A DNA stretch of 64,000 nt from Streptomyces diastatochromogenes (GTDB taxonomy: Bacteria; Actinomycetota; Actinomycetes; Streptomycetales; Streptomycetaceae). The stretch's first letter is position 1. Every line of letters begins with the position of its first letter. The notes under the pieces are model-generated. The model was not told the DNA's origin, made no database searches, and worked only from the letters and a program-made list of their open reading frames with translations. Location: positions 225,093 to 289,092 of the forward strand of contig NZ_MCGQ01000034.1 in NCBI RefSeq assembly GCF_002242805.1, in the 5' to 3' direction. This document shows, in pieces, positions 42,359 to 52,801 of the stretch. The translations under genes and the position numbers were made by a program.

Positions 42359-43357
42359 TCACTTGCTGCGAGGGTCGAGCGCGTCACGCAGCCCGTCACC
42401 CAGCAGGTTGAATGCCAGGACGGTGATGAAGATCGCCAGTCCGGGCACGAACATGAACTGCGGATCTGCGGTGTAGAGATCCACAGCGTTGCTGAGCATT
42501 CCGCCCCAAGAAGCCTGCGGCGGCGCGATACCGACTCCGAGGAAGCTCAGCGCGGCCTCGAAGAGGATGTTCGTCGGGATGATCAGCGTCGAGTAGACGA
42601 GGATCGGCGCGACGAGATTGGGGAGCAGTTCGCGGAACAGGATGTACGGGCCGCGGGCGCCCAGGCTGGTGGCGGCCTCCACGAACTCGCGCCGCGCGAG
42701 GCTCATCGTCTGGGCGCGCACGATACGGCCGATGTACGGCCAGCTGAAGAAGCCGATCACGAAGATCAGCACGCCGATACGCAGCGACAGCCCGTTGAAC
42801 CCGAAGAAACCGTCCTGCACAGAGGCCGAGATGGCGATGGCGAACAGCAGCAGCGGGAACGCCAGGAAGGTGTCCATCAGCCGGCTGATGACGCTGTCGA
42901 CCCAGCCGCCGTAGTAGCCGGCGACGACGCCGAGCACGGTACCGATGATCACGGACAGCAGGGTGGCGCCCCCGGCGACCAGCAGCGAGACCCAGGAGCC
43001 CTCGATGATGCGGGCGAGCATGTCACGGCCGTACTGCGGCTCCACGCCCAGCGGGTGGGCCCAACTCATACCGCCCCAGCTGCCCTTGGGGGCCAGCAGA
43101 GCCGGATCGATGAGGTCCTGGTGGAACTGGTTGGGGTCCAGCCCGAAAGCCCACTCGATCGGCTTCGCGAGCACCGCCATCAGCACGAGCAGGATGACGA
43201 CGACGCCGCCCGCCACGGCCAGCTTGTCCCGTTTGAACCGGGTCCAGGCGATCTGTGAAAGTGAACGCCCTTCGATCTGGGCTTTCTTGACCCCGGCGAG
43301 CACAGCCTCGGGCGGGGTCTCGGCCTCAGCTCCGGTGGTCTCGATCGGTGCGGTCAC
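42359..43357 (-). CDS. Oligopeptide ABC transporter permease (OppC-like)
   Basis: A 332-residue permease, first gene of the operon. A soluble N-terminal tail with the OppC_N-like SLSQIAWTRFKRDKLAVAGG leads into six membrane helices. The EAA loop is REFVEAATSLGARGPYILFRELLP. I use GTG 43357 because it follows GAGAGGGG by about 10 bases. A farther GTG at 43429 would add 24 residues without clear ribosome site. The permeases, binding protein and two ATPases form a complete importer. It is distinct from BldK, as judged from gene neighbours. Confidence 0.92.
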   Translation of the reverse strand: MTAPIETTGAEAETPPEAVLAGVKKAQIEGRSLSQIAWTRFKRDKLAVAGGVVVILLVLMAVLAKPIEWAFGLDPNQFHQDLIDPALLAPKGSWGGMSWAHPLGVEPQYGRDMLARIIEGSWVSLLVAGGATLLSVIIGTVLGVVAGYYGGWVDSVISRLMDTFLAFPLLLFAIAISASVQDGFFGFNGLSLRIGVLIFVIGFFSWPYIGRIVRAQTMSLARREFVEAATSLGARGPYILFRELLPNLVAPILVYSTLIIPTNILFEAALSFLGVGIAPPQASWGGMLSNAVDLYTADPQFMFVPGLAIFITVLAFNLLGDGLRDALDPRSK

Positions 43358-43708
43358 AGTGACCCGACCCCTCTCGCCGGTGGTGACCGGCCTGCGCCTG
43401 CCGCGGTTTGCGGCTTTGTCGACTTGCACTCAGACACATGGCCTCGACCTCGTGTCTGAATCCGGAGTCTTCAGCGTGGCCGCGATCACCCGCCAGAGTT
43501 GGCGGAGAAAGTATGCGCAACCGTGATGCTGTCCTGGGGATTCCGTTATCCGATCAGTGGGTAACGGCCACCGGACAACGGACACTTGGGACAGAACGAC
43601 GATTTTGCGCGGTTCGGAGGGATCGGCGCTCTTCTACGCGCGCAGAAGTGTGCAGAGACGGTAAATTCTGCAACCCGGTCCACGAACAGGCCCGCGCGGG
43701 CCCGTTGA
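43358..43708. other. 351-bp gene-free region upstream of the peptide transporter operon
   Basis: No credible gene. It should contain the promoter of the leftward transporter operon and the 3' end of the first sseB gene. The only clear structure is a perfect 8-bp inverted repeat TCAGACAC/GTGTCTGA (43430-43459). I cannot assign -35/-10 elements. The region is less GC-rich than its neighbours, as Streptomyces promoters usually are. Confidence 0.6.
43430..43459. promoter_or_regulatory. Inverted repeat TCAGACAC-N14-GTGTCTGA
   Basis: Perfect 8-bp arms, 14-bp spacer, located about 75-100 bp upstream of the OppC GTG used here. It may bind a dimeric regulator of the transporter operon, or form a leader hairpin. 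Purely inferred from symmetry and location. Confidence 0.4.
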
Positions 43709-44533
43709 TCAGTAGCCGCCGTGCACCGGAGGCGGGTAGCCGTAGCCGGCGGCCGGGGAGCCGGTGGGCGGGGCCTGCAACTGCGGCTGGGGCGGGGGCG
43801 GGGCCGCGTGGGCCTCGCGGTCGTAGAACGGGCGGGCGCCGGCCCGCATCCACATCACGACCGGGTCGTAGTCGTCGGTCATCGCGACCGTCGACACCGG
43901 CAGCCCGTCCGGGACCGCGCCGACCGACTGCTGCATCATCGCCCGCACCGAGTCCACCGCGGCCGGCGAGGTGTCGTACACGTCCAGGCCGATGGCGAGG
44001 TACGGCGCCCCGAGCGCGGGCTGCACCCAGGCGCGGCGCAGCGAGCGCAGGGCCGGGGTGCGGTGGGCGTTCTGCGCGAGCAGGGCGTAGAACTGCGGGA
44101 TCTCGATGCCGGGTTCGGACAGGCGCAGCGGGCCGGCGGGCTGGCGGTCCAGGCCGGTGGCGATGCGGCGCAGATCCAGCCAGGGGATGCCGACGCCGCC
44201 GCCCGGGGCGTGCGGGTTGAGCCAGAGGCCGAAGTGGTCGGGGTAGAGGGTGCGGGCCACGTCCAGGCCGTCGACCACTTCATAGGAGCGGTTCCAGCCG
44301 CTCGCCGAGAGCTCCTGGGCGGAGGTCACACAGGGGGCGTAGCTGAAGCCGTCGACCTCCATGTTTCCGTACTGGGCGTCGGGCGAGCCGGCCTGGCCGT
44401 GCCACAGCAGCATCCAGATCTGGCCGGAGGAGGGGGTGGCGAGGGCGCGCAGCAGTGCCTCGTAGGCGTCGTAGCGCCCGGGGGTGACCTGGCGCAGCAT
44501 GTGCTCGACGCTGCCGCTTGGGCTCGCGCTCAC
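43709..44533 (-). CDS. SseB-family (enhanced serine sensitivity) protein, copy 1
   Basis: A 274-residue protein with an SseB N-terminal domain (RYDAYEALLRALATPSSGQI onward) and an SseB C-terminal-like half (VQPALGAPYLAIGLDVYDTS). It ends in a Pro/Gln/Gly-rich tail (APPPPQPQLQAPPTG). E. coli sseB was named for serine sensitivity when overexpressed; its molecular function is not known. Start GTG 44533. A second paralogue follows 122 bp downstream, and both lie beside the serine/glycine operon. Confidence 0.85.
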   Translation of the reverse strand: MSASPSGSVEHMLRQVTPGRYDAYEALLRALATPSSGQIWMLLWHGQAGSPDAQYGNMEVDGFSYAPCVTSAQELSASGWNRSYEVVDGLDVARTLYPDHFGLWLNPHAPGGGVGIPWLDLRRIATGLDRQPAGPLRLSEPGIEIPQFYALLAQNAHRTPALRSLRRAWVQPALGAPYLAIGLDVYDTSPAAVDSVRAMMQQSVGAVPDGLPVSTVAMTDDYDPVVMWMRAGARPFYDREAHAAPPPPQPQLQAPPTGSPAAGYGYPPPVHGGY

Positions 44534-44655
44534 CTGTCTTGCCCTTCTTTGAAGTGGCCCGCGTGTGGAGACAGCTTAAGCGCCCACTGGGTCGGGGCCT
44601 TGGGTTCGGTCGCGGGTGCGGGTGCGTGGTGGCTTGTCGCGCCCCGCGTCGGCTT

Positions 44656-45447
44656 CTAGTGCCCGTACTGATAGAAGGGGCGCACGTTTGTCTTCAGCCA
44701 GTCGCCTACCGGGTCCTCGGCCACGTCGAGGAGGACCAGGTTGACCGGCCACTTGACCGGGACTTTGCCGAGGGCCTTGCCGAGGGCCTCCAGGGGCAGG
44801 GCGCGCAGGTCGCCTTCCCACTGGGAGAGTTCCACGCCGACGAACATCACGGGCTCGGCCGTCTCTACGGCGGCGAGGCAGCGGCGGGCGGTGAGGACCA
44901 CGCCGGTCGCGGCGAACTCGGCGGAGGCAGCGGCCAGGAAGTCGACCGGGTCGTCCTGCCAGTCGGGCTCGAAGAGGCGGACCCGGCCGCCGGAGTTGGG
45001 GCCGTCCAGTGGGGTGCGGCCCGCGCGGCACAGGTCGGCCACCGCCTCGGGCGGGAGCGGTATGCCGACCACGCCGCCGGGGTTGACGGCGATGCCGACC
45101 TGCGGGGGCAGGCCGCGGGCGAACTCCACCGCCGGGGCGATGGTGTACGACATATGGGAGCCGGTCGCCTGGTGGAGCTGTTCCTCGGAGCTGAAGACCG
45201 GGACGAACACCTGGCCCTCGATGTCCATCGTGGGCAGGTCCAGCGGACCGCTCTGCGGGCCGCCGCCGCTCGGCAGCGGGATCCAGAAGAAGCTCCGGCC
45301 CAGCACCTCGATGATCCGGCCGCCCGCGGAGGGTATGCCGAGGGAGGCCGAGAGCACCTCCTCCAGCTCGTTGCCGGGCCAACCGCCGTGCGGGTGGGGG
45401 TGCGCCTGTGCCGGGAAGTCCGCGGGAATGTCCGCCGGGAAGTCCAT
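44656..45447 (-). CDS. SseB-family (enhanced serine sensitivity) protein, copy 2
   Basis: A 263-residue SseB-type protein with an N-terminal His/Pro-rich stretch (AQAHPHPHGGWPG). The SseB domain includes LPTMDIEGQVFVPVFSSEEQ and PGGVVGIPLPPEAV. The C-terminal half ends VGDWLKTNVRPFYQYGH, similar to the end of the first copy's folded region (MWMRAGARPFYDRE), which supports ancient duplication. The protein appears soluble. Role unknown; a link to amino-acid metabolism is inferred from family name and location. Confidence 0.85.
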   Translation of the reverse strand: MDFPADIPADFPAQAHPHPHGGWPGNELEEVLSASLGIPSAGGRIIEVLGRSFFWIPLPSGGGPQSGPLDLPTMDIEGQVFVPVFSSEEQLHQATGSHMSYTIAPAVEFARGLPPQVGIAVNPGGVVGIPLPPEAVADLCRAGRTPLDGPNSGGRVRLFEPDWQDDPVDFLAAASAEFAATGVVLTARRCLAAVETAEPVMFVGVELSQWEGDLRALPLEALGKALGKVPVKWPVNLVLLDVAEDPVGDWLKTNVRPFYQYGH

Positions 45448-45520
45448 CTGTCTACCGCCTGCTGGGAACCATGCTGTGGATCAGAAGGCTAGCGGGTGCC
45501 TGTGACAGGGGCCGGGCCGA

Positions 45521-46186
45521 TCAGCCCGGGAAGGCTATGCGGTGCAGGACGTCCGCCGCGTCCCGGTCCAGCAGCACCGCCGAGCCGCAGCCGGCGGGCA
45601 GCTCGCCGTGCTCCACCGCGCGCAGCAGCCGGGCGGTCGTACGGCGGTGGCGGCCGAAGGCGTAGCGGGACACGCCGCGGCCGCGCTCGCGCTGGCCCTC
45701 GCGGGCGGTGCCGGGGGTGACGTCGAGGAGGAGCAGGTGCAGGGTGCCGCCGCGGCGGCGGGCCTCGCGGGCGAGCCAGGCGCGCACCCAGGGCTGGGTG
45801 CCGCAGTCGTGCACCACGACTCCCTCGCCGGTGCGCAGGGCGCGGCGCAGTCCGGCGAAGTGGGCGAGGCGGACCAGGGGGCGGTAGAGGGCGTAGGGGA
45901 GGAAGCGGGGCGCGCGGGCGTCCCAGCGGTCGCGGGTGTCCTGGGAGTCGATGCGGTGGCCGGGGACCGCGCGCCGCATCAGGGTGGACTTGCCGCTGCC
46001 GGGCAGGCCGGTGATCACCACCAGGTCGGTGGGCCCGAAGAGCAGGGCGTGCGGACTGCGCCCGCCGCGCTCGCGCAGGTCGCGCACGACCGGGGCCGGG
46101 CGGTCGGCGCAGCGCTCGCGGGCCGGGGCGGAGGGCTGCTTCGGCACCGCGATGCCGGTGGCGGCGTAGGCAGTGGTCCTGTTCAC
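45521..46186 (-). CDS. P-loop ATPase / kinase-like protein
   Basis: A 221-residue protein of the AAA/zeta-toxin-like small kinase type. Walker A is ITGLPGSGKST, followed by RRAVPGHRIDSQDTRDRWD, an arrangement like that of nucleotide or sugar kinases. VVVHDCGTQPWVRAWLAREA and LHLLLLDVTPGTAREGQRER supply the expected lid Arg residues. GTG 46186 has a good GGAGGA ribosome site 9 bases upstream. The phosphate acceptor is unknown. It is divergent from the riboswitch-led glycine operon. Confidence 0.8.
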   Translation of the reverse strand: MNRTTAYAATGIAVPKQPSAPARERCADRPAPVVRDLRERGGRSPHALLFGPTDLVVITGLPGSGKSTLMRRAVPGHRIDSQDTRDRWDARAPRFLPYALYRPLVRLAHFAGLRRALRTGEGVVVHDCGTQPWVRAWLAREARRRGGTLHLLLLDVTPGTAREGQRERGRGVSRYAFGRHRRTTARLLRAVEHGELPAGCGSAVLLDRDAADVLHRIAFPG

Positions 46187-46373
46187 CGTGATCGTCCTCC
46201 CCTGTGGGCCTCGGTCATCTCTTGCCCATCGAATGTAAAGAGAAGGTAATGCGCCGTGTCCAGTGGTTCGGTGCGCGTACTGCCACAGGTCGGTTACAGA
46301 TGCGGCCCTGACGGGTGAGGGTGCGGCGTGCAATGATGTGCCCGCCAACTGCATACCGGCCGTTTGAATCCGC

Positions 46374-46576
46374 GCGGGAGAGTCCCCAGCAGCAGCCTTC
46401 GCTGGGGCGCCGAAGGAGCAAGTCCCTCCCTTGAATCTCTCAGGCCCCGTTACCGCGCGGGCGAGGCACATCTGAAAAGCGGGCCGCTGTGTCAGTGGCT
46501 CCACCCAAGGTGCAAGCCGTGATCGTCCCTGTGGCGGTCTCGGCGAACCTCTCAGGTTCCGATGACAGATGGGGAG
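46374..46576 (+). promoter_or_regulatory. gcvT: Tandem glycine riboswitch (two aptamers)
   Basis: Aptamer 1 (about 46374-46485) has GGGAGAG, the conserved GCGCCGAAGGAGCAAG and GAATCTCTCAGGCCC. Aptamer 2 (about 46486-46576) has CCACCCAAGGTGCAAGC, GAACCTCTCAGGTTCCGATG and ACAGATGGGG. These are the hallmarks of the two-aptamer glycine riboswitch. It ends 40 bp before the gcvT start. Glycine binding is expected to turn the downstream operon on, as reported for gcv genes in Streptomyces griseus. Confidence 0.93.
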
Positions 46577-46616
46577 GAACGACCTCGCCCGTCATGCCCT
46601 GGGAGACGACCGCCCG

Positions 46617-47735
46617 ATGAGCAGTACAGAACTCCGTCACACCGCGCTGGACGCACTCCATCGCTCGCTCGGTGCGACGATGACCGACTTCGCCGGCTGG
46701 GACATGCCCCTGCGCTACGGCTCCGAGCGCGACGAGCACCTCGCGGTGCGCACGAAGGCCGGCCTCTTCGACCTCTCCCACATGGGCGAGATCACCGTGA
46801 CCGGCCCCGAGGCGGCCGCCCTCCTGAACTTCGCCCTGGTCGGCAACATCGCCTCCGTCGGCGTCGGCCGCGCCCGCTACACCATGATCTGCCAGGCCGA
46901 CGGCGGCATCCTGGACGACCTGATCGTCTACCGGCTCGCCGAGACCGAGTACATGGTGGTCGCCAACGCCTCCAACGCCCAGGTGGTGCTGGACGCGCTG
47001 ACCGAGCGTGCCGCGGGCTTCGACGCCGAGGTGCGCGACGACCGTGACGCGTACGCGCTGATCGCGGTCCAGGGCCCCGAGTCCCCCGGCATCCTGAAGT
47101 CCCTCACCGACGCCGACCTGGACGGCCTGAAGTACTACGCGGGCCTGCCCGGCACGGTCGCCGGTGTCCCCGCCCTGATCGCCCGCACCGGCTACACCGG
47201 CGAGGACGGCTTCGAGCTGTTCGTGAAGCCCGAGCACGCCGTGGAGCTGTGGCAGGCGCTGACCAAGGCCGGCGAGGGCGTCGGCCTGGTGCCCTGCGGC
47301 CTGTCCTGCCGGGACACCCTGCGCCTGGAGGCGGGCATGCCGCTGTACGGGCACGAGCTGACCACGTCGCTGACCCCGTTCGACGCCGGGCTGGGCCGGG
47401 TGGTGAAGTTCGAGAAGGAGGGCGACTTCGTGGGCCGCGAGGCGCTCACCGAGGCCGCCGCCAAGGCCGAGGCGAACCCGCCGCGGGTGCTCGTCGGCCT
47501 GATCGCCGAGGGCCGCCGGGTGCCGCGCGCCGGGTACGCCGTCGTCGCGGGCGGCGAGGTGATCGGCGAGGTCACCTCCGGCGCCCCCTCCCCCACCCTG
47601 GGCAAGCCGATCGCCATGGCGTACGTCGACGCGGCACACGCGGCGCCGGGCACCGAGGGCGTCGGCGTGGACATCCGGGGCAGCCACGAGCCGTACGAGG
47701 TCGTGGCGCTGCCGTTCTACAAGCGCCAGAAGTAG
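46617..47735 (+). CDS. gcvT: Aminomethyltransferase (glycine cleavage T protein)
   Basis: GcvT transfers the methylene group from the lipoyl arm of GcvH to tetrahydrofolate and releases ammonia. It has 372 residues. The fold starts RHTALDALHRSLGATMTDFA and includes the catalytic Asp region in FDLSHMGEITVTG, LNFALVGNIASV and CGLSCRDTLRLEAGMPLYGH. A late Tyr/Gly region is normal. ATG 46617 is chosen because the in-frame start at 46569 lies inside the riboswitch. No gcvP gene is adjacent, as is usual in Streptomyces. Confidence 0.97.
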   Translation: MSSTELRHTALDALHRSLGATMTDFAGWDMPLRYGSERDEHLAVRTKAGLFDLSHMGEITVTGPEAAALLNFALVGNIASVGVGRARYTMICQADGGILDDLIVYRLAETEYMVVANASNAQVVLDALTERAAGFDAEVRDDRDAYALIAVQGPESPGILKSLTDADLDGLKYYAGLPGTVAGVPALIARTGYTGEDGFELFVKPEHAVELWQALTKAGEGVGLVPCGLSCRDTLRLEAGMPLYGHELTTSLTPFDAGLGRVVKFEKEGDFVGREALTEAAAKAEANPPRVLVGLIAEGRRVPRAGYAVVAGGEVIGEVTSGAPSPTLGKPIAMAYVDAAHAAPGTEGVGVDIRGSHEPYEVVALPFYKRQK

Positions 47736-47851
47736 ACACTGGGCGCGGTCCGTACCGAGTACGTGACCCTGCGCACACTTCCCCTGCTCACCAGCAGTTC
47801 CAGTAGTCCCCCATTCATCAGCACTCCCGCGCGTACAGGAGAATTCAGGCC

Positions 47852-48229
47852 ATGAGCAACCCCCAGCAGCTGCGCTACAGCAAGGAGCACGAGTGGCTGT
47901 CGGGCGCCGAGGACGGCGTCTCGACGGTCGGCATCACGGAGCACGCGGCCAACGCGCTCGGCGATGTCGTCTTCGTCCAGCTCCCGGAGGTCGGTGACAC
48001 CGTGACCGCGGGCGAGTCCTGCGGCGAACTGGAGTCGACCAAGTCGGTCAGTGACCTGTACGCCCCCGTGACCGGTGAGATCACCGCCGTCAACCAGGAC
48101 GTCGTCGACGACCCGTCGCTGGTGAACTCGGCCCCCTTCGAGGGCGGCTGGCTGTTCAAGGTACGCATCACGGACGAGCCGGCCGACCTGCTCTCCGCCG
48201 ACGAGTACACCGCTTTCACCGCCGGCTGA
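47852..48229 (+). CDS. gcvH: Glycine cleavage system H protein
   Basis: GcvH is the lipoylated shuttle of the glycine cleavage system. It has 125 residues. The barrel-sandwich core opens RYSKEHEWLSGAEDGVSTVG and the lipoyl Lys is in ELESTKSVSDLYAPV. The ACAGGAGAA ribosome site lies about 10 bases ahead of ATG 47852. It follows gcvT by 116 bp and precedes glyA by 14 bp, so GcvH and GlyA are very likely cotranslated. Confidence 0.97.
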   Translation: MSNPQQLRYSKEHEWLSGAEDGVSTVGITEHAANALGDVVFVQLPEVGDTVTAGESCGELESTKSVSDLYAPVTGEITAVNQDVVDDPSLVNSAPFEGGWLFKVRITDEPADLLSADEYTAFTAG

Positions 48230-48243
48230 GGAGTCGTAGCCGT

Positions 48244-49524
48244 ATGACTGTCCTGAACACGTCCCTGCACGAGCTGGACCCGGAGATCGCCGCCGCGGTC
48301 GACGCCGAGCTGAACCGCCAGCAGTCGACCCTGGAGATGATCGCCTCCGAGAACTTCGCGCCGCTCGCGGTGATGGAGGCCCAGGGCTCGGTCCTGACCA
48401 ACAAGTACGCCGAGGGCTACCCGGGCCGCCGCTACTACGGCGGCTGCGAGCACGTCGACGTCGCCGAGCAGATCGCCATCGACCGGATCAAGGAGCTGTT
48501 CGGCGCCGAGTATGCCAACGTGCAGCCCCACTCCGGCGCCTCCGCGAACCAGGCGGCGCTGTTCGCGCTGGCCCAGCCCGGGGACACCATCCTCGGCCTG
48601 GACCTGGCGCACGGCGGCCACCTGACCCACGGGATGCGGCTGAACTTCTCCGGCAAGCAGTTCAACGTGGTCGCTTACCACGTGGACGTCGAGACCGGCC
48701 TGGTCGACATGGCCGAGGTCGAGCGCCTGGCCAAGGAGCACCGCCCGAAGGTGATCATCGCGGGCTGGTCGGCGTACCCGCGTCAGCTGGACTTCGCCGA
48801 GTTCCGCCGGATCGCCGACGAGGTCGAGGCGTACCTGTGGGTCGACATGGCGCACTTCGCGGGCCTGGTCGCCGCGGGTCTGCACCCGAACCCGGTGGAG
48901 TACGCGGACGTCGTCACCTCCACCACCCACAAGACGCTGGGCGGACCGCGCGGCGGCATCATCCTCGCGAAGAAGGACTTCGCGAAGAAGCTGAACTCGT
49001 CCGTCTTCCCGGGCTTCCAGGGCGGCCCCCTGGAGCACGTGATCGCGGCCAAGGCGGTCTCCTTCAAGGTCGCCGCCTCGGAGGACTTCAAGGAGCGCCA
49101 GCGCCGTACGGTGGAGGGTGCGCGCATCCTCGCCGAGCGGCTGACCTCGGCCGACGCCCGCGAGGCCGGCGTGAACGTGCTCTCCGGCGGCACGGACGTG
49201 CACCTGATCCTGGTCGACCTGCGCGAGTCCGAGCTGGACGGCCAGCAGGCCGAGGACCGTCTCCACGAGGTCGGCATCACGGTCAACCGCAACGCCGTCC
49301 CGAACGACCCGCGTCCCCCGATGGTCACCTCGGGCCTGCGGATCGGCACGCCCGCCCTGGCGACCCGCGGCTTCACGGCCGAGGACTTCGCCGAGGTCGC
49401 GGACGTGATCGCCGAGGCACTCAAGGCGCCCTCTCCCTTCGGGGAGGCCGACGCGGAAGGCCTGAAGGCCCGGGTCAAGGCCCTGGCCGACAAGCACCCG
49501 CTGTACCCCGGTCTGAACAAGTAG
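48244..49524 (+). CDS. glyA: Serine hydroxymethyltransferase
   Basis: GlyA is a PLP enzyme that interconverts serine and glycine, using methylene-tetrahydrofolate made by the glycine cleavage system. It has 426 residues. The PLP Lys lies in VVTSTTHKTLGGPRGG. Family stretches ASENFAPLAVMEAQGSVLTN, YYGGCEHVDVAEQIAIDR and NVQPHSGASANQAA are present. ATG 48244 directly follows gcvH. The pathway glycine + methylene-THF to serine then connects to the downstream L-serine dehydratase. Confidence 0.97.
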   Translation: MTVLNTSLHELDPEIAAAVDAELNRQQSTLEMIASENFAPLAVMEAQGSVLTNKYAEGYPGRRYYGGCEHVDVAEQIAIDRIKELFGAEYANVQPHSGASANQAALFALAQPGDTILGLDLAHGGHLTHGMRLNFSGKQFNVVAYHVDVETGLVDMAEVERLAKEHRPKVIIAGWSAYPRQLDFAEFRRIADEVEAYLWVDMAHFAGLVAAGLHPNPVEYADVVTSTTHKTLGGPRGGIILAKKDFAKKLNSSVFPGFQGGPLEHVIAAKAVSFKVAASEDFKERQRRTVEGARILAERLTSADAREAGVNVLSGGTDVHLILVDLRESELDGQQAEDRLHEVGITVNRNAVPNDPRPPMVTSGLRIGTPALATRGFTAEDFAEVADVIAEALKAPSPFGEADAEGLKARVKALADKHPLYPGLNK

Positions 49525-49607
49525 TTCCTTTTCGAGAGGTGCCCCACACACTGGAAGGTGAGTGGGGCACCCTCCCCCCGCACCACCCCCGCATTGAGGA
49601 GTTCCCC

Positions 49608-50975
<1,368 letters not shown>

Positions 50976-51097
50976 GACGGCTGGACGCCGCCGTACGCAC
51001 TGCATCCGGAGGCTGATGTTCCCCCCGGGTCTACCGCACAGTAACCGCTTTCTCCTACGCTGCCGCCAACTCGGCGACAGCGAAGGGAAATTGACCC

Positions 51098-52129
51098 ATG
51101 CGGGTTCTGGGGCGGATGGCGGCGCTCGTGGGCGCGGCGGCGATGCTGGTGGCGATACCGGGCAACGCCCGGGCGGCGTCGCCGAAGTTCTCCGAGACGA
51201 CGACGATCGGCACGCACAACGCGTACGAGAAGGGCAAGTACACGTACTGGGCGCAGGCGTTGGACTCGGGGGCCTCGCTGCTGGAGCTGGACGTGTACGC
51301 GGACAGTGTCAGCAGGCGGTGGCGGGTGAGCCACGACAAGCCGCTGGCCAACGACAACAACTGCGAGTACGCGGACGAGCCGAGCGAGCTGTACAGCAAG
51401 GACCGCAACCAGGACCTCGGCAGCTGCCTGGACAACATGGCGGCCTGGAACCAGCTCCACCCGGACCACGCCCCGATCGTCGTCAAGGTCGAGATGAAGG
51501 CCGGCTTCAACAACGACGCCGGGCTCGGCCCCGACGAGTTCGACACCCTGGTGTCGAAGAAGCTGGGCAGCAGCGTCTACAAGCCGTCCGACCTGCTGGG
51601 CGGTTCGTACTCCTCGCTGGACGCCGCCGCGAAGGCGAACGCCTGGCCCACCCGTGACGCGCTCAAGGGCAAGTTCGTCTTCGAGCTGATCCCCGGCACG
51701 GTCGAGGAGAGCAACCCCCTCGACTCGTACTGGACGGACGAGGAGTACGGCGACCACCTGCGCGACCTGTACGCGGCGGGGAGGATCGGCGAGGCGCAGG
51801 CCTTCCCGGCCGTGCTCGGCGCCGCGAACGGCGACCCGCGCACCAGCCGTTACGACGCCTCGATCCGCCCCTGGTTCGTGTTCTTCGACGGTGACGCGGC
51901 GACGTACGTGAACAGCGGCTACGACACGTCCTTCTACTCGACGAACCACTACATCCTGATCATGACGGACGCGTACGGCGTGTCCCCGGCGATCTCCTCC
52001 ACCAACCCCACGGACGCCGAGGTCGCCGCCCGGCTGGCCCTGCTGGCCAAGGACCACGCGAGCATCATCACCTCGGACTGGTCGGCCAAGTCGGCGTCGG
52101 TACTGGGGTCGGTGGCGACGCGGGGCTGA
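51098..52129 (+). CDS. Secreted phosphatidylinositol-specific phospholipase C-like protein
   Basis: A 343-residue exported enzyme. The signal peptide runs to about residue 27 (MRVLGRMAALVGAAAMLVAI, cleavage after ARA). The catalytic barrel of the PI-PLC X superfamily has His in TIGTHNAY, acid residues in LLELDVYAD and the second His in WRVSHDKPL. A late SDWSAKSASVLGS is similar to other actinobacterial Ca-dependent PI-PLCs. It cleaves phosphoinositide or related glycerophosphodiester head groups. ATG 51098 follows GAAGGGAAA. Substrate inferred from family. Confidence 0.85.
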   Translation: MRVLGRMAALVGAAAMLVAIPGNARAASPKFSETTTIGTHNAYEKGKYTYWAQALDSGASLLELDVYADSVSRRWRVSHDKPLANDNNCEYADEPSELYSKDRNQDLGSCLDNMAAWNQLHPDHAPIVVKVEMKAGFNNDAGLGPDEFDTLVSKKLGSSVYKPSDLLGGSYSSLDAAAKANAWPTRDALKGKFVFELIPGTVEESNPLDSYWTDEEYGDHLRDLYAAGRIGEAQAFPAVLGAANGDPRTSRYDASIRPWFVFFDGDAATYVNSGYDTSFYSTNHYILIMTDAYGVSPAISSTNPTDAEVAARLALLAKDHASIITSDWSAKSASVLGSVATRG

Positions 52130-52235
52130 CATCGCGGCCGACATTTCGGGTGCAGCGGCCGAACTCCCGTGTCAAGGTGGGGTGTACAAGCGTCAACTCC
52201 TGTCACCCCACTGACACCCAAGGGAGTCCCCCCTC

Positions 52236-52793
52236 ATGCTGCATGGCATCGACGTCAGCGCGTTCCAGTCGTCGTCGTACGACACGGACGGCCTCTCCTT
52301 CGTCTTCATCAAGGCGACGGAGGGGCGTTCGTACGTCAACCCGAGACTCACGGCCCAGACCAAGCACGGCCGCGACGCGGGACTCGTCGTCGGCTTCTAC
52401 CACTTCCTGTGGCCGGGCCACGTCACCGCCCAGGCCGAGTACTTCGTCGAGCACGCCCCGGAGAAGGCGGGCGACCTGCTCGCCGTCGACTGGGAGACGA
52501 CCAGCGACGGCACGCACGCCAGCAACGCGGAGAAGGACCTGTTCATCCGGACGGTGAAGGAACTCCGGCCCCACAACAAGGTGTTGCTCTACGCCAACCG
52601 GGAGTACTGGCTCAACGTGGACGTCACCTCCTACGCCGGCGACGGCCTGTGGATCGCCGACTACGTGAGCGCGGGCCACCCCCGCATCAAGGCCAAGTGG
52701 CGCATCCACCAGTACAGCAGTGAGCCGCACGACAAGGACGTGGCCGCGTTCGCGGACCGGGACGCGCTGCGGGAGTGGGCCGCGGGGGACTGA
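52236..52793 (+). CDS. GH25 lysozyme-like muramidase without signal peptide
   Basis: A 185-residue single-domain GH25 protein. It opens directly with the barrel strand MLHGIDVSAFQ; the catalytic acids are in FIKATEG and LAVDWETT (the DxE pattern). The KWRIHQYSS strand near the end is typical. There is no export signal at either end, and the GGGAGT ribosome site supports ATG 52236, so the N terminus is not truncated by a wrong start. Either export is non-classical or it acts inside spores or on lysis. It is convergent with the reductase gene. Confidence 0.88.
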   Translation: MLHGIDVSAFQSSSYDTDGLSFVFIKATEGRSYVNPRLTAQTKHGRDAGLVVGFYHFLWPGHVTAQAEYFVEHAPEKAGDLLAVDWETTSDGTHASNAEKDLFIRTVKELRPHNKVLLYANREYWLNVDVTSYAGDGLWIADYVSAGHPRIKAKWRIHQYSSEPHDKDVAAFADRDALREWAAGD

Positions 52794-52801
52794 GGCCGGA
52801 G

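Noticed and set aside
37051..43357. Peptide transporter considered as the BldK system
   Set aside because: The gene order (permease, binding protein, permease, two ATPases) and neighbours differ from what I recall of the bldK locus. It is a separate peptide importer.
46569..46616. Earlier in-frame start for gcvT
   Set aside because: It falls inside the second glycine aptamer and gives an N terminus not seen in GcvT.
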